Of a stretch of DNA of 25,697 bases, positions 14,920 to 24,083 are shown in pieces. The position numbers and the translations under genes were made by a program. This stretch comes from a virus. Under the pieces are notes generated by a model that had not been told where the DNA came from, made no database searches, and was given only the letters and a program-made list of their open reading frames with translations. Numbering within the stretch: the first letter of the stretch is position 1; every line of letters starts with the position of its first letter. The stretch lies in the IMG/VR virus record IMGVR_UViG_3300017963_000703, positions 1 to 25,697 of that record. One strand, written 5' to 3'.

Positions 14920-16470
14920 ATGCCAACAGTAAGAAGATTTATTTCACAGAAACAAGCTCCAGTAGAGGGTGCAGTTCAGGCTCCATCTTCACTTGCTAGA
15001 CAGGACTCGTCTATTGCACAGGCAATCGGTGGGATAGGTGAACAGGTAGCACAGTTTGGTGAGTTAAGGGCAGAACTAGCAAGGAAGACCCAAGCCAACG
15101 TAGACTACTTAAAGACTACAAGAGCTAGGGCTGACTTAGAAAAGGCCGGGCTTGTATATCAGGCATGGCAAAAGGTAAACCCTAATCCAGAAGGATGGGT
15201 AGACGCTGCAAGTAAATTTGCAAGTGACGTAAAGCTTGACACACAAGGTATGTCGCCACAGGCACAGCAAAGACTCCAACAGGAATTTGATATAGCAAGA
15301 GATGAATTTATAGCAACTGCCACAATTGAAGCTGTCAAAACTACTGGAGACAATGTTGTAGTAGCGGCTACAAGTAAATACCAAGAGACGCTTGAAGACC
15401 CTAACTCTACAGAAGAGAGTAGGCTGGCAGCAAGAGAAGAATTTGAAGAGCAGGTTCTTAGGAATAGGTCGGCAGAAGTTACAGCTAGTCTAGCTGATAA
15501 ACTGGAAGAAGATGCAGTAAGCGACCGTAAAGATGCAAAACAAGATGACATTCGACAGCTTGCAGGCAGGTCACCAGAATTAGCGATACAGCTTATAGAC
15601 GGCGAACTTGAGACAAGGAAAGAAAAAGGATTTGAACCAAAAGAAGACGACCTCACTGACCCTGACTTAATAGCCACCAAGCAATATGCTAAGTCTGTTA
15701 TTCAGTCTAGGGAAAACGCAGTCGACGCAAAGTATATCTCAGACACAGGCCAAGCTATTACGGAGTGGACGACTAATATTAATAGCACGACACCGGAACA
15801 GGTATGGGGAACAAATATACCGACCCCTCCAGGCAAGGAAGAGGACACATTAGACTTAAAGAAAAAGGTGGCGTCTATTGTAGATGGAATACAAAAAAGA
15901 CAAGCTAATATCATTGCGGATAAAGGTAAGGCTGAAAGAGAAGCTTCATACGACCCTAAGGTTGTGTCTGAATTAAAGATTCGTGCAGAGAATATCACTG
16001 GCAGGCAAGAGATTGACGAACTAAAAAAGGAGGCAGCGACAGCTCTTGCTGGCAATATCATTGACGACTCTGACTTAGAGTCGATACTCCAAAAATCCGA
16101 GAAGACGTTCACATCAGTTCTTGACACAGATATGAAGTCTTCCCAAACTACGTTTAGTAGGATAATGCTGAAGGGGACTAGCAGCGAAAGCTTGGTTCCT
16201 TGGCTACAAGGACAGCAATTAGCGGCACAGGCTGCGGGGGAGGAAATAGATATTGACCAGTTAATGGCAGCATTTGTTGATGTAGGCAAAGCAAAGCAGT
16301 GGGCAGTCAATCAAGTGAAAAATGAAGTAGAGCTAGACATGTCTACTAAAGAATCGCCAACGCTTGAAGAGCAAAGGAAGTCGCACTTGGCTTCGTCTAA
16401 AGTATGGCTAAATAAATCGGACACAGAATTAGTTAGGTTGTATAGAGCATGGCTGACCAGCAAACCATAG
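14920..16470 (+). CDS. Internal virion protein C-like (gp15 position)
   Basis: A 516-residue, almost wholly helical, charged protein between the gp14-like and giant gp16-like proteins. This is the gp15 position, though shorter than the 747 residues of T7 gp15. The N-terminus has QAPSSLARQDSSIAQAIGGI and GEQVAQFGELRAELARKTQA, followed by long coiled-coil stretches and no enzyme motif. It would be ejected with its neighbours to build the periplasmic tube; this is inferred from order and composition. Ribosome binding site AGGA (14911-14914). Its 3' end overlaps the next gene by 22 bases. Confidence 0.68.
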   Translation: MPTVRRFISQKQAPVEGAVQAPSSLARQDSSIAQAIGGIGEQVAQFGELRAELARKTQANVDYLKTTRARADLEKAGLVYQAWQKVNPNPEGWVDAASKFASDVKLDTQGMSPQAQQRLQQEFDIARDEFIATATIEAVKTTGDNVVVAATSKYQETLEDPNSTEESRLAAREEFEEQVLRNRSAEVTASLADKLEEDAVSDRKDAKQDDIRQLAGRSPELAIQLIDGELETRKEKGFEPKEDDLTDPDLIATKQYAKSVIQSRENAVDAKYISDTGQAITEWTTNINSTTPEQVWGTNIPTPPGKEEDTLDLKKKVASIVDGIQKRQANIIADKGKAEREASYDPKVVSELKIRAENITGRQEIDELKKEAATALAGNIIDDSDLESILQKSEKTFTSVLDTDMKSSQTTFSRIMLKGTSSESLVPWLQGQQLAAQAAGEEIDIDQLMAAFVDVGKAKQWAVNQVKNEVELDMSTKESPTLEEQRKSHLASSKVWLNKSDTELVRLYRAWLTSKP

Positions 16471-19400
16471 TAGAAGAGAAAGCAATGACCACAGCGGACG
16501 CTACTGGACTCACAGACCTGTATGCTTACAGCAATAAGCCTGACCTTGTGGAGCCACTGTACAGACCTGAGGAAGACCCTCTTAGCGACCCGATTGTCAA
16601 AGAAGCTTTGAGTAGAGGTGGTATTACGAAAGAGAAGCTGTCTGAGGGTGGAATCCCCGCTGGCTTTGAACCTGAACAGATAATGGAGTTTGAAGACGAG
16701 CCTGAGCCTGAGCCTGAGCGTGAGCAGTTTACTGCTGACCGCAAACAGAATATGTATGAACGTATCTTCGGTTACGACCCAGCAGAAGACTTGCCTTGGG
16801 GTTACGAGAAGATGACGCCAATGCAGCGTGAAGTATTGAAAGCTCAGTTGGCTGTACAGAACGTAGCAACAAGAATAGGGCTTGGCGCTGAGAAACAACT
16901 TGCAGGTACATTACAATTGCTGTTACCAGAGAATGTAGAAGAGTACCTAATCTCAGACAAGAGCATCAAAGAAGGTAGACTTCCTGAAGATAGGTATTAT
17001 GAAGCACGCCAACAACGTGAACTAAGAGAGAAACAAGAAACGGTCGGCCTGTCTGAAGAAGAATCTGAACAACTAGCCTACCTTGATGCATCTATGCCTA
17101 GTAAATTGCAACGAACTCCAGAGTTTATTGGTGGTATTGCGGCAGAAATAGAACGTGCAGCACTTGCCTATCATGTATTCCAGTCAATCAAGGTGCCTGG
17201 CGTCGGAAGTCTTAATGATAAATTAAGCGAATCTGGCCGGAAAATATTGGGTAAGCCTATTACGGCATTGGCTAATAAAGCTGGGAATAGCCCTGTGTTG
17301 AAGACTGGGCTGACTGCACTGTCAGAACAAATGACAAAGCTTGGCCCAGCCGTAGGTGAGTTGTTTACATGGGGCGTCATATCAGAAGAAGTGAAAGAAG
17401 ATGGAACACTGACTGAGGTTGCGATTGAACGCACCGAAGCTGGCGTAAAGATGTCTGCATGGGCATTGCTCCCAGTAGTGTTAGTTCCAGGTGGAAAATC
17501 ACTTGCTAAGACTAGAACAGGCGCAATCACAGGCGAATACCTACAGAGGGTTGCTGCTAAAGTAACGTCTCCGATAGCAGACAAACTTGCTACAATGGGG
17601 GCCAATAGAGCTAAGGCTAAGTTCGTAAACCAAGCAGTCGTAGAAGCTGACGAAATATTCAAAGCAGAGAATGGGCGCGGACTTACTTCGGCAGAGAAGA
17701 AGGTAGTCAAAGAGACTTTTAATGAGACAGCAGAACAGGTGTCTAAGATTGTCAAGAAAGACGCTAAGACTATTACCGCTAAAATGGAAGAACTATCTGC
17801 TAGACAGACAGGCAGCACTACTGTAGGTATCGAGAGCGTAGTCCCTAAGCAACTTAGAGTTGTTGAGACTGTCGGTGACGATGTAATTAACTCTACCAAC
17901 CTCACAGTTGAGGCTAAAACACCTTACGCATCTGTACGTCAGCCCAACGGCAATTACGCTATCTTAGATAAAGAAACTTTCCAGGAAATAGCCGTAGATG
18001 TTAAACGTAAAGACCTTGCTAATAGGCTTGACGACCTTATCTTTGGCGGCGAAAAGGCGCCAGTTAAAAACAAAGTAGGCCTTCCCAAACGGAAAGCAAC
18101 AAAGATAACTATATCTGAGGAGAAAGAGCTAAAGCGTTCTCTTGCCAGAATGGAAAAGGCTACTAACACAGCATACAGAGCTGGAGCCAAAGAAGGTGCT
18201 GCTGCTGCGACCGAGCGTGCGAACATTAAGATACAAGCAGGCAAAGAGCGACTTGCTACTATTAAAGCAGGGAACCAGAAGCAATGGGAGAATGTAGAGT
18301 ATGCACGTCAGCTAGTCAAGGAGTTCGTGCCGAAAGAAGAGCAAGGACTATTCCTTAATAGAATCATCAAGGCCCGCACAGAGGGCGGAATGCAGACTAT
18401 ACTTGACGACATTGAAAAGAATATAAATAGAGCGAGCGTGCGAAACAGCGTTGCTTCGCTTAAAGATACGATGAAGTCACTGAAGTCTAAGTATGGCGAC
18501 AAGTCTGGTGAGTTCGCAAAAGCACCAGATGAAATAAGACCAGTACTTGAGACATTAAGCAAAGTATCATCCTCTATCAATAAGACCACACAGAAGGCTG
18601 GTGCAGATTTAGACGACCTTGGTGGACTTGCTGAGTCAATGATAGCTGGAATTAATAGCGCATTACAAGGAAAAGGTGAAGTCTTTGGCCTACCAAAGAC
18701 ATTAACAGATGACCTATACGGACTTGTCGGTAAAGAGGCTGACACAGTAACAGCAGACACAATCGAAACGCTATCTCAGCTTGCCAGAATAGTAGTTCAT
18801 AGAGCAGAGCAGTCTCAGATGATACAACTAGAAGGCCAAGTTATGGCCGCCTCTAAAGCCATAGACGACTCCATTGGCCGTATCATTCCTAGGAAGTTGA
18901 CACCAAAGGTGCAGTCCCAAAAAGCAAGATTCAAGGACCTATTCGGAGTAGAGTCTGACCACCCAATTACTCTCATAGAAAAAATGTTCGGCGAAGGTTC
19001 TGACATGAGCGTCCTGCTTGACGACCTCTATGAAGGCGAAATCCAAGCGTTCGGTATCATGCGTAATTCCTACGCAATGGCAAAGCAGTACATGCTAGAT
19101 AATAAAATCTCAGACGACGCATTCACTAACCTTAAAAAGAAGATGAATGTGACAATAGATGGGAAGTCAATAGAACTTACTAGGGATGACGCACTTGGGC
19201 TAGTGATGTCAACCCGTGACCCTTGGTTGTTTGATCAAATAACAAAAACCAGAGGGTTTGACATCGGTGGGTTCAGGGTTGGTAGAGCATCCATAGATGA
19301 ACTAAGTGACATTGCATCAAAACTTACTCCAGAAGAAATGAAACTTGGCACCATGTTTTTTAATCTCAACGACAACTATCTAGCACAGATTGTCAATGAG

Positions 19401-21278
19401 AGGTCGCTGCAATTAAATGGCGTAAAAATGGCAACATATCCGCAGTATTACCCAGGTCACAGGAAATTGGATATTGCAATACACGGAAATAAGTTCGGTG
19501 TAAGTACAGCAGAGACAAAGAGTGTATTTCTTCCAAGAATGGGAGGTAAAGGCACTTTGAAGTTCAACGCATACTCAAGGGAGTTAATGGACTATATCCA
19601 GAACGCATCCATGTACAACGGAACTGCGACTCAAATGCGATCACTTAAAACAGTCCTTAGCGACAAGAGGCTTCAGAAAAATTTACAGGAGTCTGGTTAC
19701 GGCAAAGAGCTTAAAAACTTCGCAGATATAATAAGCCGAAGTGAGGGAATGAGAACTGACAATTCTGTACTAGATTTAATTGGCAGTGACATACTTAATA
19801 AATTCACAAAAGGTATTCTAGGGGGTCGTATATCTACAATAGGTACACAGATGGCTTCTGTTCCAGCTGCAAAATCTGTTATCCCTAGTAAGTATTTCAA
19901 GGCTACAGATACACTACCTGGAACTGACGCTATAGATGACTTAATGTCGTCGGATTTCTTTTGGCACAGGTGGACAGGCCGTAGGGTTAGTGTTGAATTA
20001 GGAGACTCTGCAAGTAAGTCTAGTCTTTCTCATTTCATATCAGACAAGACGCCACTCTCAGAGAAACCTCTGTCTGGCCTAGTTTGGGGAGATAAACAGG
20101 CTGCCGGAAAGATATACTTAGCCGCAGAGCGATTCGTAAAAGACACTACTAAGTTTACAGGAAACGAAGCTAAAGAGGCTGCAATTAAGCTAACAGAAAA
20201 AGCTTTCCGTGAGACACAGCCTAATTGGAGCGTGCTTACTAGGTCTAAGTTAGCAAGCGACCCAAGCACATTCAAGAGGTCGATGACTATGTTTAGGACT
20301 GCACAGGAGGCACAGCTTAATATTATTAAGAGAGCTAACTCTCAGTTTGCTAGAAGCGCTAAGTCAAGTAAAGACGTAGCTAAACTTAAAGATTCATACA
20401 GGGCTGTATTTGAATCCCAGATGTCAGTTGCCTTATGGAAAACCCTATGGAAGCGAGGGAAGAACGCTGGGATAGCAGGAGTGGCTGGATGGCTGGGAGT
20501 TCACACTCCTCAGAACGAAAAGCCCTTTGCTGAAGATTTAGTTAGAAACGCAGCAAGAACTGTTGCCGGAACCGTACCTCTTGGGCAATTAATAGAGTCT
20601 ACAGTTGAATCTAGTGTAGACCAATTAATGGGCGAAGGTGGGTACATTAATACATCACAAGACCCAATAACTACGGTAATGTCAGTTTCACAGGAAGCTG
20701 TGTCGAGCATTTCTAAGTGGGCTAATAAATACATCGAATCGAACTCTAAAAGAGAAGGCTTCACTGCCGATTTTTCATCTGTGACACTTGACGATCTACT
20801 GGACGACATATCTACATCTAAGGCAGACAGGGAACAGAAAAAAGCTGAGCTTGTCAATCAGGTACAGAAAGACGTAGTCAAGGCAATAAGAGCCGCTGGG
20901 TTAATAACAGGACTTCCAGTCGCGCCAATAGATGAATGGATTTCACCAGGCCTTAAACGCAGCCCTTTTGCCCAAGTAGGCAAGATTAACGACAGAAACT
21001 CCAGTGACCCCGCTGACATGCAAAGGGATTTGCACAAATTTCTAACTAAGCAGAAGGAGTTAAAAAAGAAAGAAGAAGAAAAAGGCCTGACAAAAGAAGA
21101 GGCAAAGTTGCTGTTCAACATGAACCTACTCAAGAAGTCACGAATAGATGCTTTCTTTGCAATAGCAGAAAACGCCACAGATAGATCGAGGTTTGTATCT
21201 AATGGGAAAGTAGTAAAGCCTTTAGATGACATATCTAGGCACTTAAAAGAGTTCAACAAGAAAAACATTCAAGATTAA
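16449..21278 (+). CDS. Giant internal virion/ejection protein (gp16 position)
   Basis: A 1609-residue protein, the largest in the window, ending the ejection cluster as gp16 (1318 residues) does in T7. Seen in order: an acidic low-complexity PEPEPE stretch (about 84-90), a hydrophobic segment at about 333-348 (KMSAWALLPVVLVPGG), a long helical middle (500-950), a FFNLNDNYLAQIVNERSLQL ... YPQYYPGHRK block (about 970-1005), a region at 1259-1297 (NWSVLTRSKL ... MFRTAQEAQLNIIKRANSQF) that resembles the LPD38-type domain of large phage polyproteins, a second hydrophobic segment at about 1340-1352, and a charged C-terminus. I see no lytic transglycosylase motif. The start has only a weak ribosome site; an ATG at 16485 is an alternative. 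Confidence 0.75.
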   Translation: MADQQTIVEEKAMTTADATGLTDLYAYSNKPDLVEPLYRPEEDPLSDPIVKEALSRGGITKEKLSEGGIPAGFEPEQIMEFEDEPEPEPEREQFTADRKQNMYERIFGYDPAEDLPWGYEKMTPMQREVLKAQLAVQNVATRIGLGAEKQLAGTLQLLLPENVEEYLISDKSIKEGRLPEDRYYEARQQRELREKQETVGLSEEESEQLAYLDASMPSKLQRTPEFIGGIAAEIERAALAYHVFQSIKVPGVGSLNDKLSESGRKILGKPITALANKAGNSPVLKTGLTALSEQMTKLGPAVGELFTWGVISEEVKEDGTLTEVAIERTEAGVKMSAWALLPVVLVPGGKSLAKTRTGAITGEYLQRVAAKVTSPIADKLATMGANRAKAKFVNQAVVEADEIFKAENGRGLTSAEKKVVKETFNETAEQVSKIVKKDAKTITAKMEELSARQTGSTTVGIESVVPKQLRVVETVGDDVINSTNLTVEAKTPYASVRQPNGNYAILDKETFQEIAVDVKRKDLANRLDDLIFGGEKAPVKNKVGLPKRKATKITISEEKELKRSLARMEKATNTAYRAGAKEGAAAATERANIKIQAGKERLATIKAGNQKQWENVEYARQLVKEFVPKEEQGLFLNRIIKARTEGGMQTILDDIEKNINRASVRNSVASLKDTMKSLKSKYGDKSGEFAKAPDEIRPVLETLSKVSSSINKTTQKAGADLDDLGGLAESMIAGINSALQGKGEVFGLPKTLTDDLYGLVGKEADTVTADTIETLSQLARIVVHRAEQSQMIQLEGQVMAASKAIDDSIGRIIPRKLTPKVQSQKARFKDLFGVESDHPITLIEKMFGEGSDMSVLLDDLYEGEIQAFGIMRNSYAMAKQYMLDNKISDDAFTNLKKKMNVTIDGKSIELTRDDALGLVMSTRDPWLFDQITKTRGFDIGGFRVGRASIDELSDIASKLTPEEMKLGTMFFNLNDNYLAQIVNERSLQLNGVKMATYPQYYPGHRKLDIAIHGNKFGVSTAETKSVFLPRMGGKGTLKFNAYSRELMDYIQNASMYNGTATQMRSLKTVLSDKRLQKNLQESGYGKELKNFADIISRSEGMRTDNSVLDLIGSDILNKFTKGILGGRISTIGTQMASVPAAKSVIPSKYFKATDTLPGTDAIDDLMSSDFFWHRWTGRRVSVELGDSASKSSLSHFISDKTPLSEKPLSGLVWGDKQAAGKIYLAAERFVKDTTKFTGNEAKEAAIKLTEKAFRETQPNWSVLTRSKLASDPSTFKRSMTMFRTAQEAQLNIIKRANSQFARSAKSSKDVAKLKDSYRAVFESQMSVALWKTLWKRGKNAGIAGVAGWLGVHTPQNEKPFAEDLVRNAARTVAGTVPLGQLIESTVESSVDQLMGEGGYINTSQDPITTVMSVSQEAVSSISKWANKYIESNSKREGFTADFSSVTLDDLLDDISTSKADREQKKAELVNQVQKDVVKAIRAAGLITGLPVAPIDEWISPGLKRSPFAQVGKINDRNSSDPADMQRDLHKFLTKQKELKKKEEEKGLTKEEAKLLFNMNLLKKSRIDAFFAIAENATDRSRFVSNGKVVKPLDDISRHLKEFNKKNIQD

Positions 21279-21299
21279 TTTTTAACAAGGACTAACAAC

Positions 21300-21590
21300 A
21301 TGCCGGAGTCAAAGAAGAACAGCATCATTGTCATGTGTTCCCTAGTGGGATGCATAGTAACATTACTAACGTGTGGAATCTTGATTGGTAATATCCAAGG
21401 AACACAAGGCAGCCTCGTAGAAGATATGGCCGAAGTAAAAAATGAAGTCAAGAGCCTCAATGAAGGTCAGTCTGAGATGAAGTCAGAACAATCATATCTC
21501 AAAGGCGTAGTGAATACGAAACTTGACACGATACAGGTCGCAGTGACCGGTATGCAAATTACTATTGACGATTTATTAAGGGCAGATTAA
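21300..21590 (+). CDS. Membrane protein with coiled coil; candidate holin or spanin
   Basis: A 96-residue protein. Lysines at residues 5-6 precede a single hydrophobic segment (about 9-31, IIVMCSLVGCIVTLLTCGIL), followed by a coiled coil (about 37-90, EDMAEVKNEVKSLNEGQSEM and onward). With positive charge at the N-terminus it would sit N-in, with the coil outside the inner membrane. This is the shape of an inner-membrane spanin, but it is short for one. A small single-pass holin is the alternative. The hydrolase two genes downstream supports a lysis role. Ribosome binding site AAGGA (21286-21290). Confidence 0.6.
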   Translation: MPESKKNSIIVMCSLVGCIVTLLTCGILIGNIQGTQGSLVEDMAEVKNEVKSLNEGQSEMKSEQSYLKGVVNTKLDTIQVAVTGMQITIDDLLRAD

Positions 21591-21667
21591 TGGCTGGAAT
21601 GAGAGTAAAGAACAAGACGAAGAAACAAGTCAATCGCAAGCCTAAGAAGAAAGTCGGGGAGAAATGA
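21590..21667 (+). CDS. 25-residue lysine-rich peptide
   Basis: A tiny frame, MAGMRVKNKTKKQVNRKPKK and five more residues, with 11 of 25 residues basic. Its ATG overlaps the stop of the membrane protein (TAATG) and its TGA overlaps the ATG of the hydrolase (ATGA). AAGGG (21578-21582) lies seven bases before its ATG. Exact coupling on both sides argues for translation. The role is unknown: it could be a nucleic-acid or membrane-binding peptide, or mainly a translational link to the hydrolase gene. Confidence 0.55.
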   Translation: MAGMRVKNKTKKQVNRKPKKKVGEK

Positions 21668-22269
21668 AACTAGACATACTATTATGCTCCGGGACATCCC
21701 CAATGTCCAAGGCGATTAAGTTTGCCCAGAAATGGACAGGCCATGACGACTACCATTTGAGCCATGTCGCATTACTTGTCGATATAGACTCTAAGATGAA
21801 GAAGCGAATTAACTTTGTCCTTAAGCAGAAGAAGATTGACTACAGGATAAAAGTAGGCCTGAATGTCTTTGAGTCTACCACAATGAACAAGTGGGCTGGC
21901 AAAAAGGGTGTTCAAATCAACCCTTACAAGGACTGGCTGAAGAACTACAACGGAGATGTCTACGTACGTCCCGTCACAGCTCCTGACAGCCTCGTCAGCG
22001 GACTTACGGACTGCATCTGTGAATATGTTGGGGTTCCATACGAAAGTGGCATACCGGGGCTTGTAGAGCTTGCTAGGTGTGTGCTTCCAAGATGGCTGAA
22101 GCCTAAGCCGACCCTGAACCTCCATTGCACAGAGACTAACGGGAAGACATTGCAGTATCTTAACATAATGGATAAGTTCCCTCCAGAGAAAATGCCACCC
22201 TGTATGTGGTGGAAAGAAATAGACAAACTTATGCGGGTTCCTATTGGCAATCCAGAAAAGAGAAAATAG
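21664..22269 (+). CDS. Permuted NlpC/P60-like (YiiX-type) hydrolase, candidate lysis enzyme
   Basis: A 201-residue protein with the layout of the circularly permuted papain-like group of NlpC/P60 proteins. DILLCSGTSPMSKAIKF opens the domain, HLSHVALLV puts the likely catalytic histidine at H34, VFESTT gives E70, GVQINPYKDWL and GDVYVRPV form the central strands, and LHCTETNGKTLQYL gives the likely nucleophile C155, late in the chain as expected for the permuted form. Such enzymes cut peptide or amide bonds, often in cell wall. Placement after a membrane protein suggests an endolysin; a virion-associated enzyme is also possible. GGGGAG (21655-21660) lies three bases before the ATG. No signal peptide was seen. 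Confidence 0.7.
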   Translation: MKLDILLCSGTSPMSKAIKFAQKWTGHDDYHLSHVALLVDIDSKMKKRINFVLKQKKIDYRIKVGLNVFESTTMNKWAGKKGVQINPYKDWLKNYNGDVYVRPVTAPDSLVSGLTDCICEYVGVPYESGIPGLVELARCVLPRWLKPKPTLNLHCTETNGKTLQYLNIMDKFPPEKMPPCMWWKEIDKLMRVPIGNPEKRK

Positions 22270-24042
22270 ATGGCTTATGATGGCTCTAAAGTAGAGATGA
22301 AATCAGGTGGATTCGGGTACGATTCTGCTCTGTGCAGCACAACAATTGCAACTGGTATCACAGTCATAGACCCTTCTTATCCACTGGTAGTCCCTGTAGA
22401 TGGAAATAATATCTTAAAGCGAGTCCTTGTTAGGATGGCTAACTACGGGCAAGATACCACTAGCATGAAAATAAAAGTTTTTAGGCCTGGCACTGTCGAG
22501 TCTGAAGCTGGTTTTGTGTTGGTTGGCGATGTTGATGTTACAGACCAGTATAATACACAGCAACCAAACGCTGGAGCAGGCCTAGATGCAGATGTTAGCA
22601 GTGCAAATATATCAGTGCAAAATGGAGATTTAATAGGAATATTCTGTTTCGATGAGCCATCAGGGGCAGATGCAAGAATACAGAGATACAGCAATGTAAG
22701 CACGGTTGCAGCGACCGACAATTTGTATTCTATAGCAGGTGATTTAACTGTTGACGTAAAGACGTCCGACCTTACTTCATTGGGTATCTTGCCAGCTATG
22801 AACTACTCGGCATTTATAGAGTCTGCATCTTACGTTTACGAGGATGATTCAGTTTCAGTGTCCTCTGGTGGAACGGAGATAATGGTGCCAACATACACTG
22901 AACTGGCTGACACTTACTACTATCTCCTAGAAGATGTACAGGTTGCTGACGAGGAAGCATTGCAAGTAGACTTCTACACGGTTGCCAACAGCACAGATAG
23001 CATGCTTGGACAGTTAAAGCTGGACTTTGTGGGAGCTAATAAGTTCATATCTTTTGCCCCCACTACAGCTGGCTGGACGCTAGATACGCCTGTCTCTAAT
23101 GACCTCACTGATATAAGGGGTGGCGATCAGTCTGGCGATATATTCGATATTTACCTGAAAGTCAATTTCGTTTCATCTTCTTTTGTTGAATGGGATATCC
23201 TTTACGTCAATAAATCTCAAGGGCAGAACGGAACAGATAATGATTTCCAGGTTAAATACATAAGCATAAACGACTGCGCATCAGCCAATGTAAACAATTT
23301 CAAGAATACAATCAATAGAATTGTATTAACCAGCTCGCAGACCCCAACTGTAGGTGCTATTAAGACGATGCGAAAACCCATACTGCCTTTGAGTGATAGC
23401 TATGTGTCTGGAGGATCAGGAGGGATAAATGACCTAATATATGTTGGGGCTAAATTGCCTACAGCATTCAGTGAACTTAGGCATGTCGTACCTTCAGGTA
23501 TTGCAGGCAGTCAGGTGTACACAGATAACTACACTACCAATATAGAGTTAAGAAATAGATGGCTTGGAGCTTTACAATGTTTTGAGGGCACTGTGGTTGT
23601 TCAGGTTAATGGGCCATCAGTCAACGACCTTTTCAATAAAGTTACGGCAGAAGACGCAGAAAGTAAAAATACCGTAGCAGGTGGTATTGCATCACAGTTG
23701 GGGCAGATTGCAAAAGATACTGCAAGGGACAACTCAGACCTAGTTTTCTGCGAGATGATACCTCCCATCGAAGCGGCACAAGGAGTCAATCTGGAACCAC
23801 AACAAGAGTGTGCTGGACTCCTAAACGACCTGTTAGCACAATACTCTATTACATACAACAGGCCAATAGCAGGTATAAGTGACTACTTTGCCAATGGGTA
23901 CGACTTCGTTGATGAGGTACATCCAACAGAAGAAGGGGCAGAGTGGATTGCTGGTCAGATAGCATCAGCTTATGAATCAAATGCTATTGCAGAGCCTTCT
24001 TCTGGAACAGCAGGCAGGGGCTACAGAACCAGATACGCATAA
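22270..24042 (+). CDS. Tail spike with C-terminal SGNH/GDSL esterase domain
   Basis: A 590-residue protein, the last of the late operon. The first 370 residues are beta-rich, in what look like two jelly-roll-like domains (about 1-190 and 200-350). The C-terminal 220 residues carry the SGNH hydrolase blocks: LPLSDSYVSGG with the likely nucleophile S377 (SDS in place of GDS), NGPSVND (G448 to D453, block III with N452), and DEVHPT (D548 and H551, the D-x-x-H pair). Esterases of this kind in tail spikes, such as G7C gp63.1, remove acetyl groups from surface polysaccharide. Receptor recognition and deacetylation is the likely job. It begins directly after the previous stop and ends five bases before a terminator. 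Confidence 0.8.
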   Translation: MAYDGSKVEMKSGGFGYDSALCSTTIATGITVIDPSYPLVVPVDGNNILKRVLVRMANYGQDTTSMKIKVFRPGTVESEAGFVLVGDVDVTDQYNTQQPNAGAGLDADVSSANISVQNGDLIGIFCFDEPSGADARIQRYSNVSTVAATDNLYSIAGDLTVDVKTSDLTSLGILPAMNYSAFIESASYVYEDDSVSVSSGGTEIMVPTYTELADTYYYLLEDVQVADEEALQVDFYTVANSTDSMLGQLKLDFVGANKFISFAPTTAGWTLDTPVSNDLTDIRGGDQSGDIFDIYLKVNFVSSSFVEWDILYVNKSQGQNGTDNDFQVKYISINDCASANVNNFKNTINRIVLTSSQTPTVGAIKTMRKPILPLSDSYVSGGSGGINDLIYVGAKLPTAFSELRHVVPSGIAGSQVYTDNYTTNIELRNRWLGALQCFEGTVVVQVNGPSVNDLFNKVTAEDAESKNTVAGGIASQLGQIAKDTARDNSDLVFCEMIPPIEAAQGVNLEPQQECAGLLNDLLAQYSITYNRPIAGISDYFANGYDFVDEVHPTEEGAEWIAGQIASAYESNAIAEPSSGTAGRGYRTRYA

Positions 24043-24046
24043 CAAA

Positions 24047-24080
24047 AAAAGCCCAGAACCTTAATTGGAACTGGGCTTTT
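24047..24080. terminator. Bidirectional rho-independent terminator
   Basis: AAAAGCCCAG (24047-24056) pairs perfectly with CTGGGCTTTT (24071-24080) around a 14-base loop. TTTTCTTTT follows on the plus strand, and the A-run at 24044-24050 gives a U-run on the minus strand. It ends the plus-strand late operon and also the convergent minus-strand module, whose last gene stops at 24084. Confidence 0.9.
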
Positions 24081-24083
24081 CTT

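Noticed and set aside
15159-16310. Two long minus-strand open frames (173 and 202 codons) opposite the gp15-like gene
   Set aside because: Serine- and alanine-rich antisense shadows of a plus-strand helical gene, with no recognisable domains or operon context.
16698-16715. GAGCCT repeated three times
   Set aside because: It simply encodes an EPEPEP stretch in the acidic N-terminal part of the giant protein; low complexity, no sign of phase variation.
17171-17905. 244-codon open frame on the minus strand inside the giant ejection protein gene
   Set aside because: It mirrors codon bias of the plus-strand gene, has no family pattern, and its product is serine/threonine/leucine low-complexity. 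The plus gene is clearly coding.
8816-24042. Possible diversity-generating retroelement target, given BPP-1-like capsid genes
   Set aside because: No reverse transcriptase frame, no template/variable repeat pair and no C-type lectin pattern at the end of a fibre gene were seen in this window.
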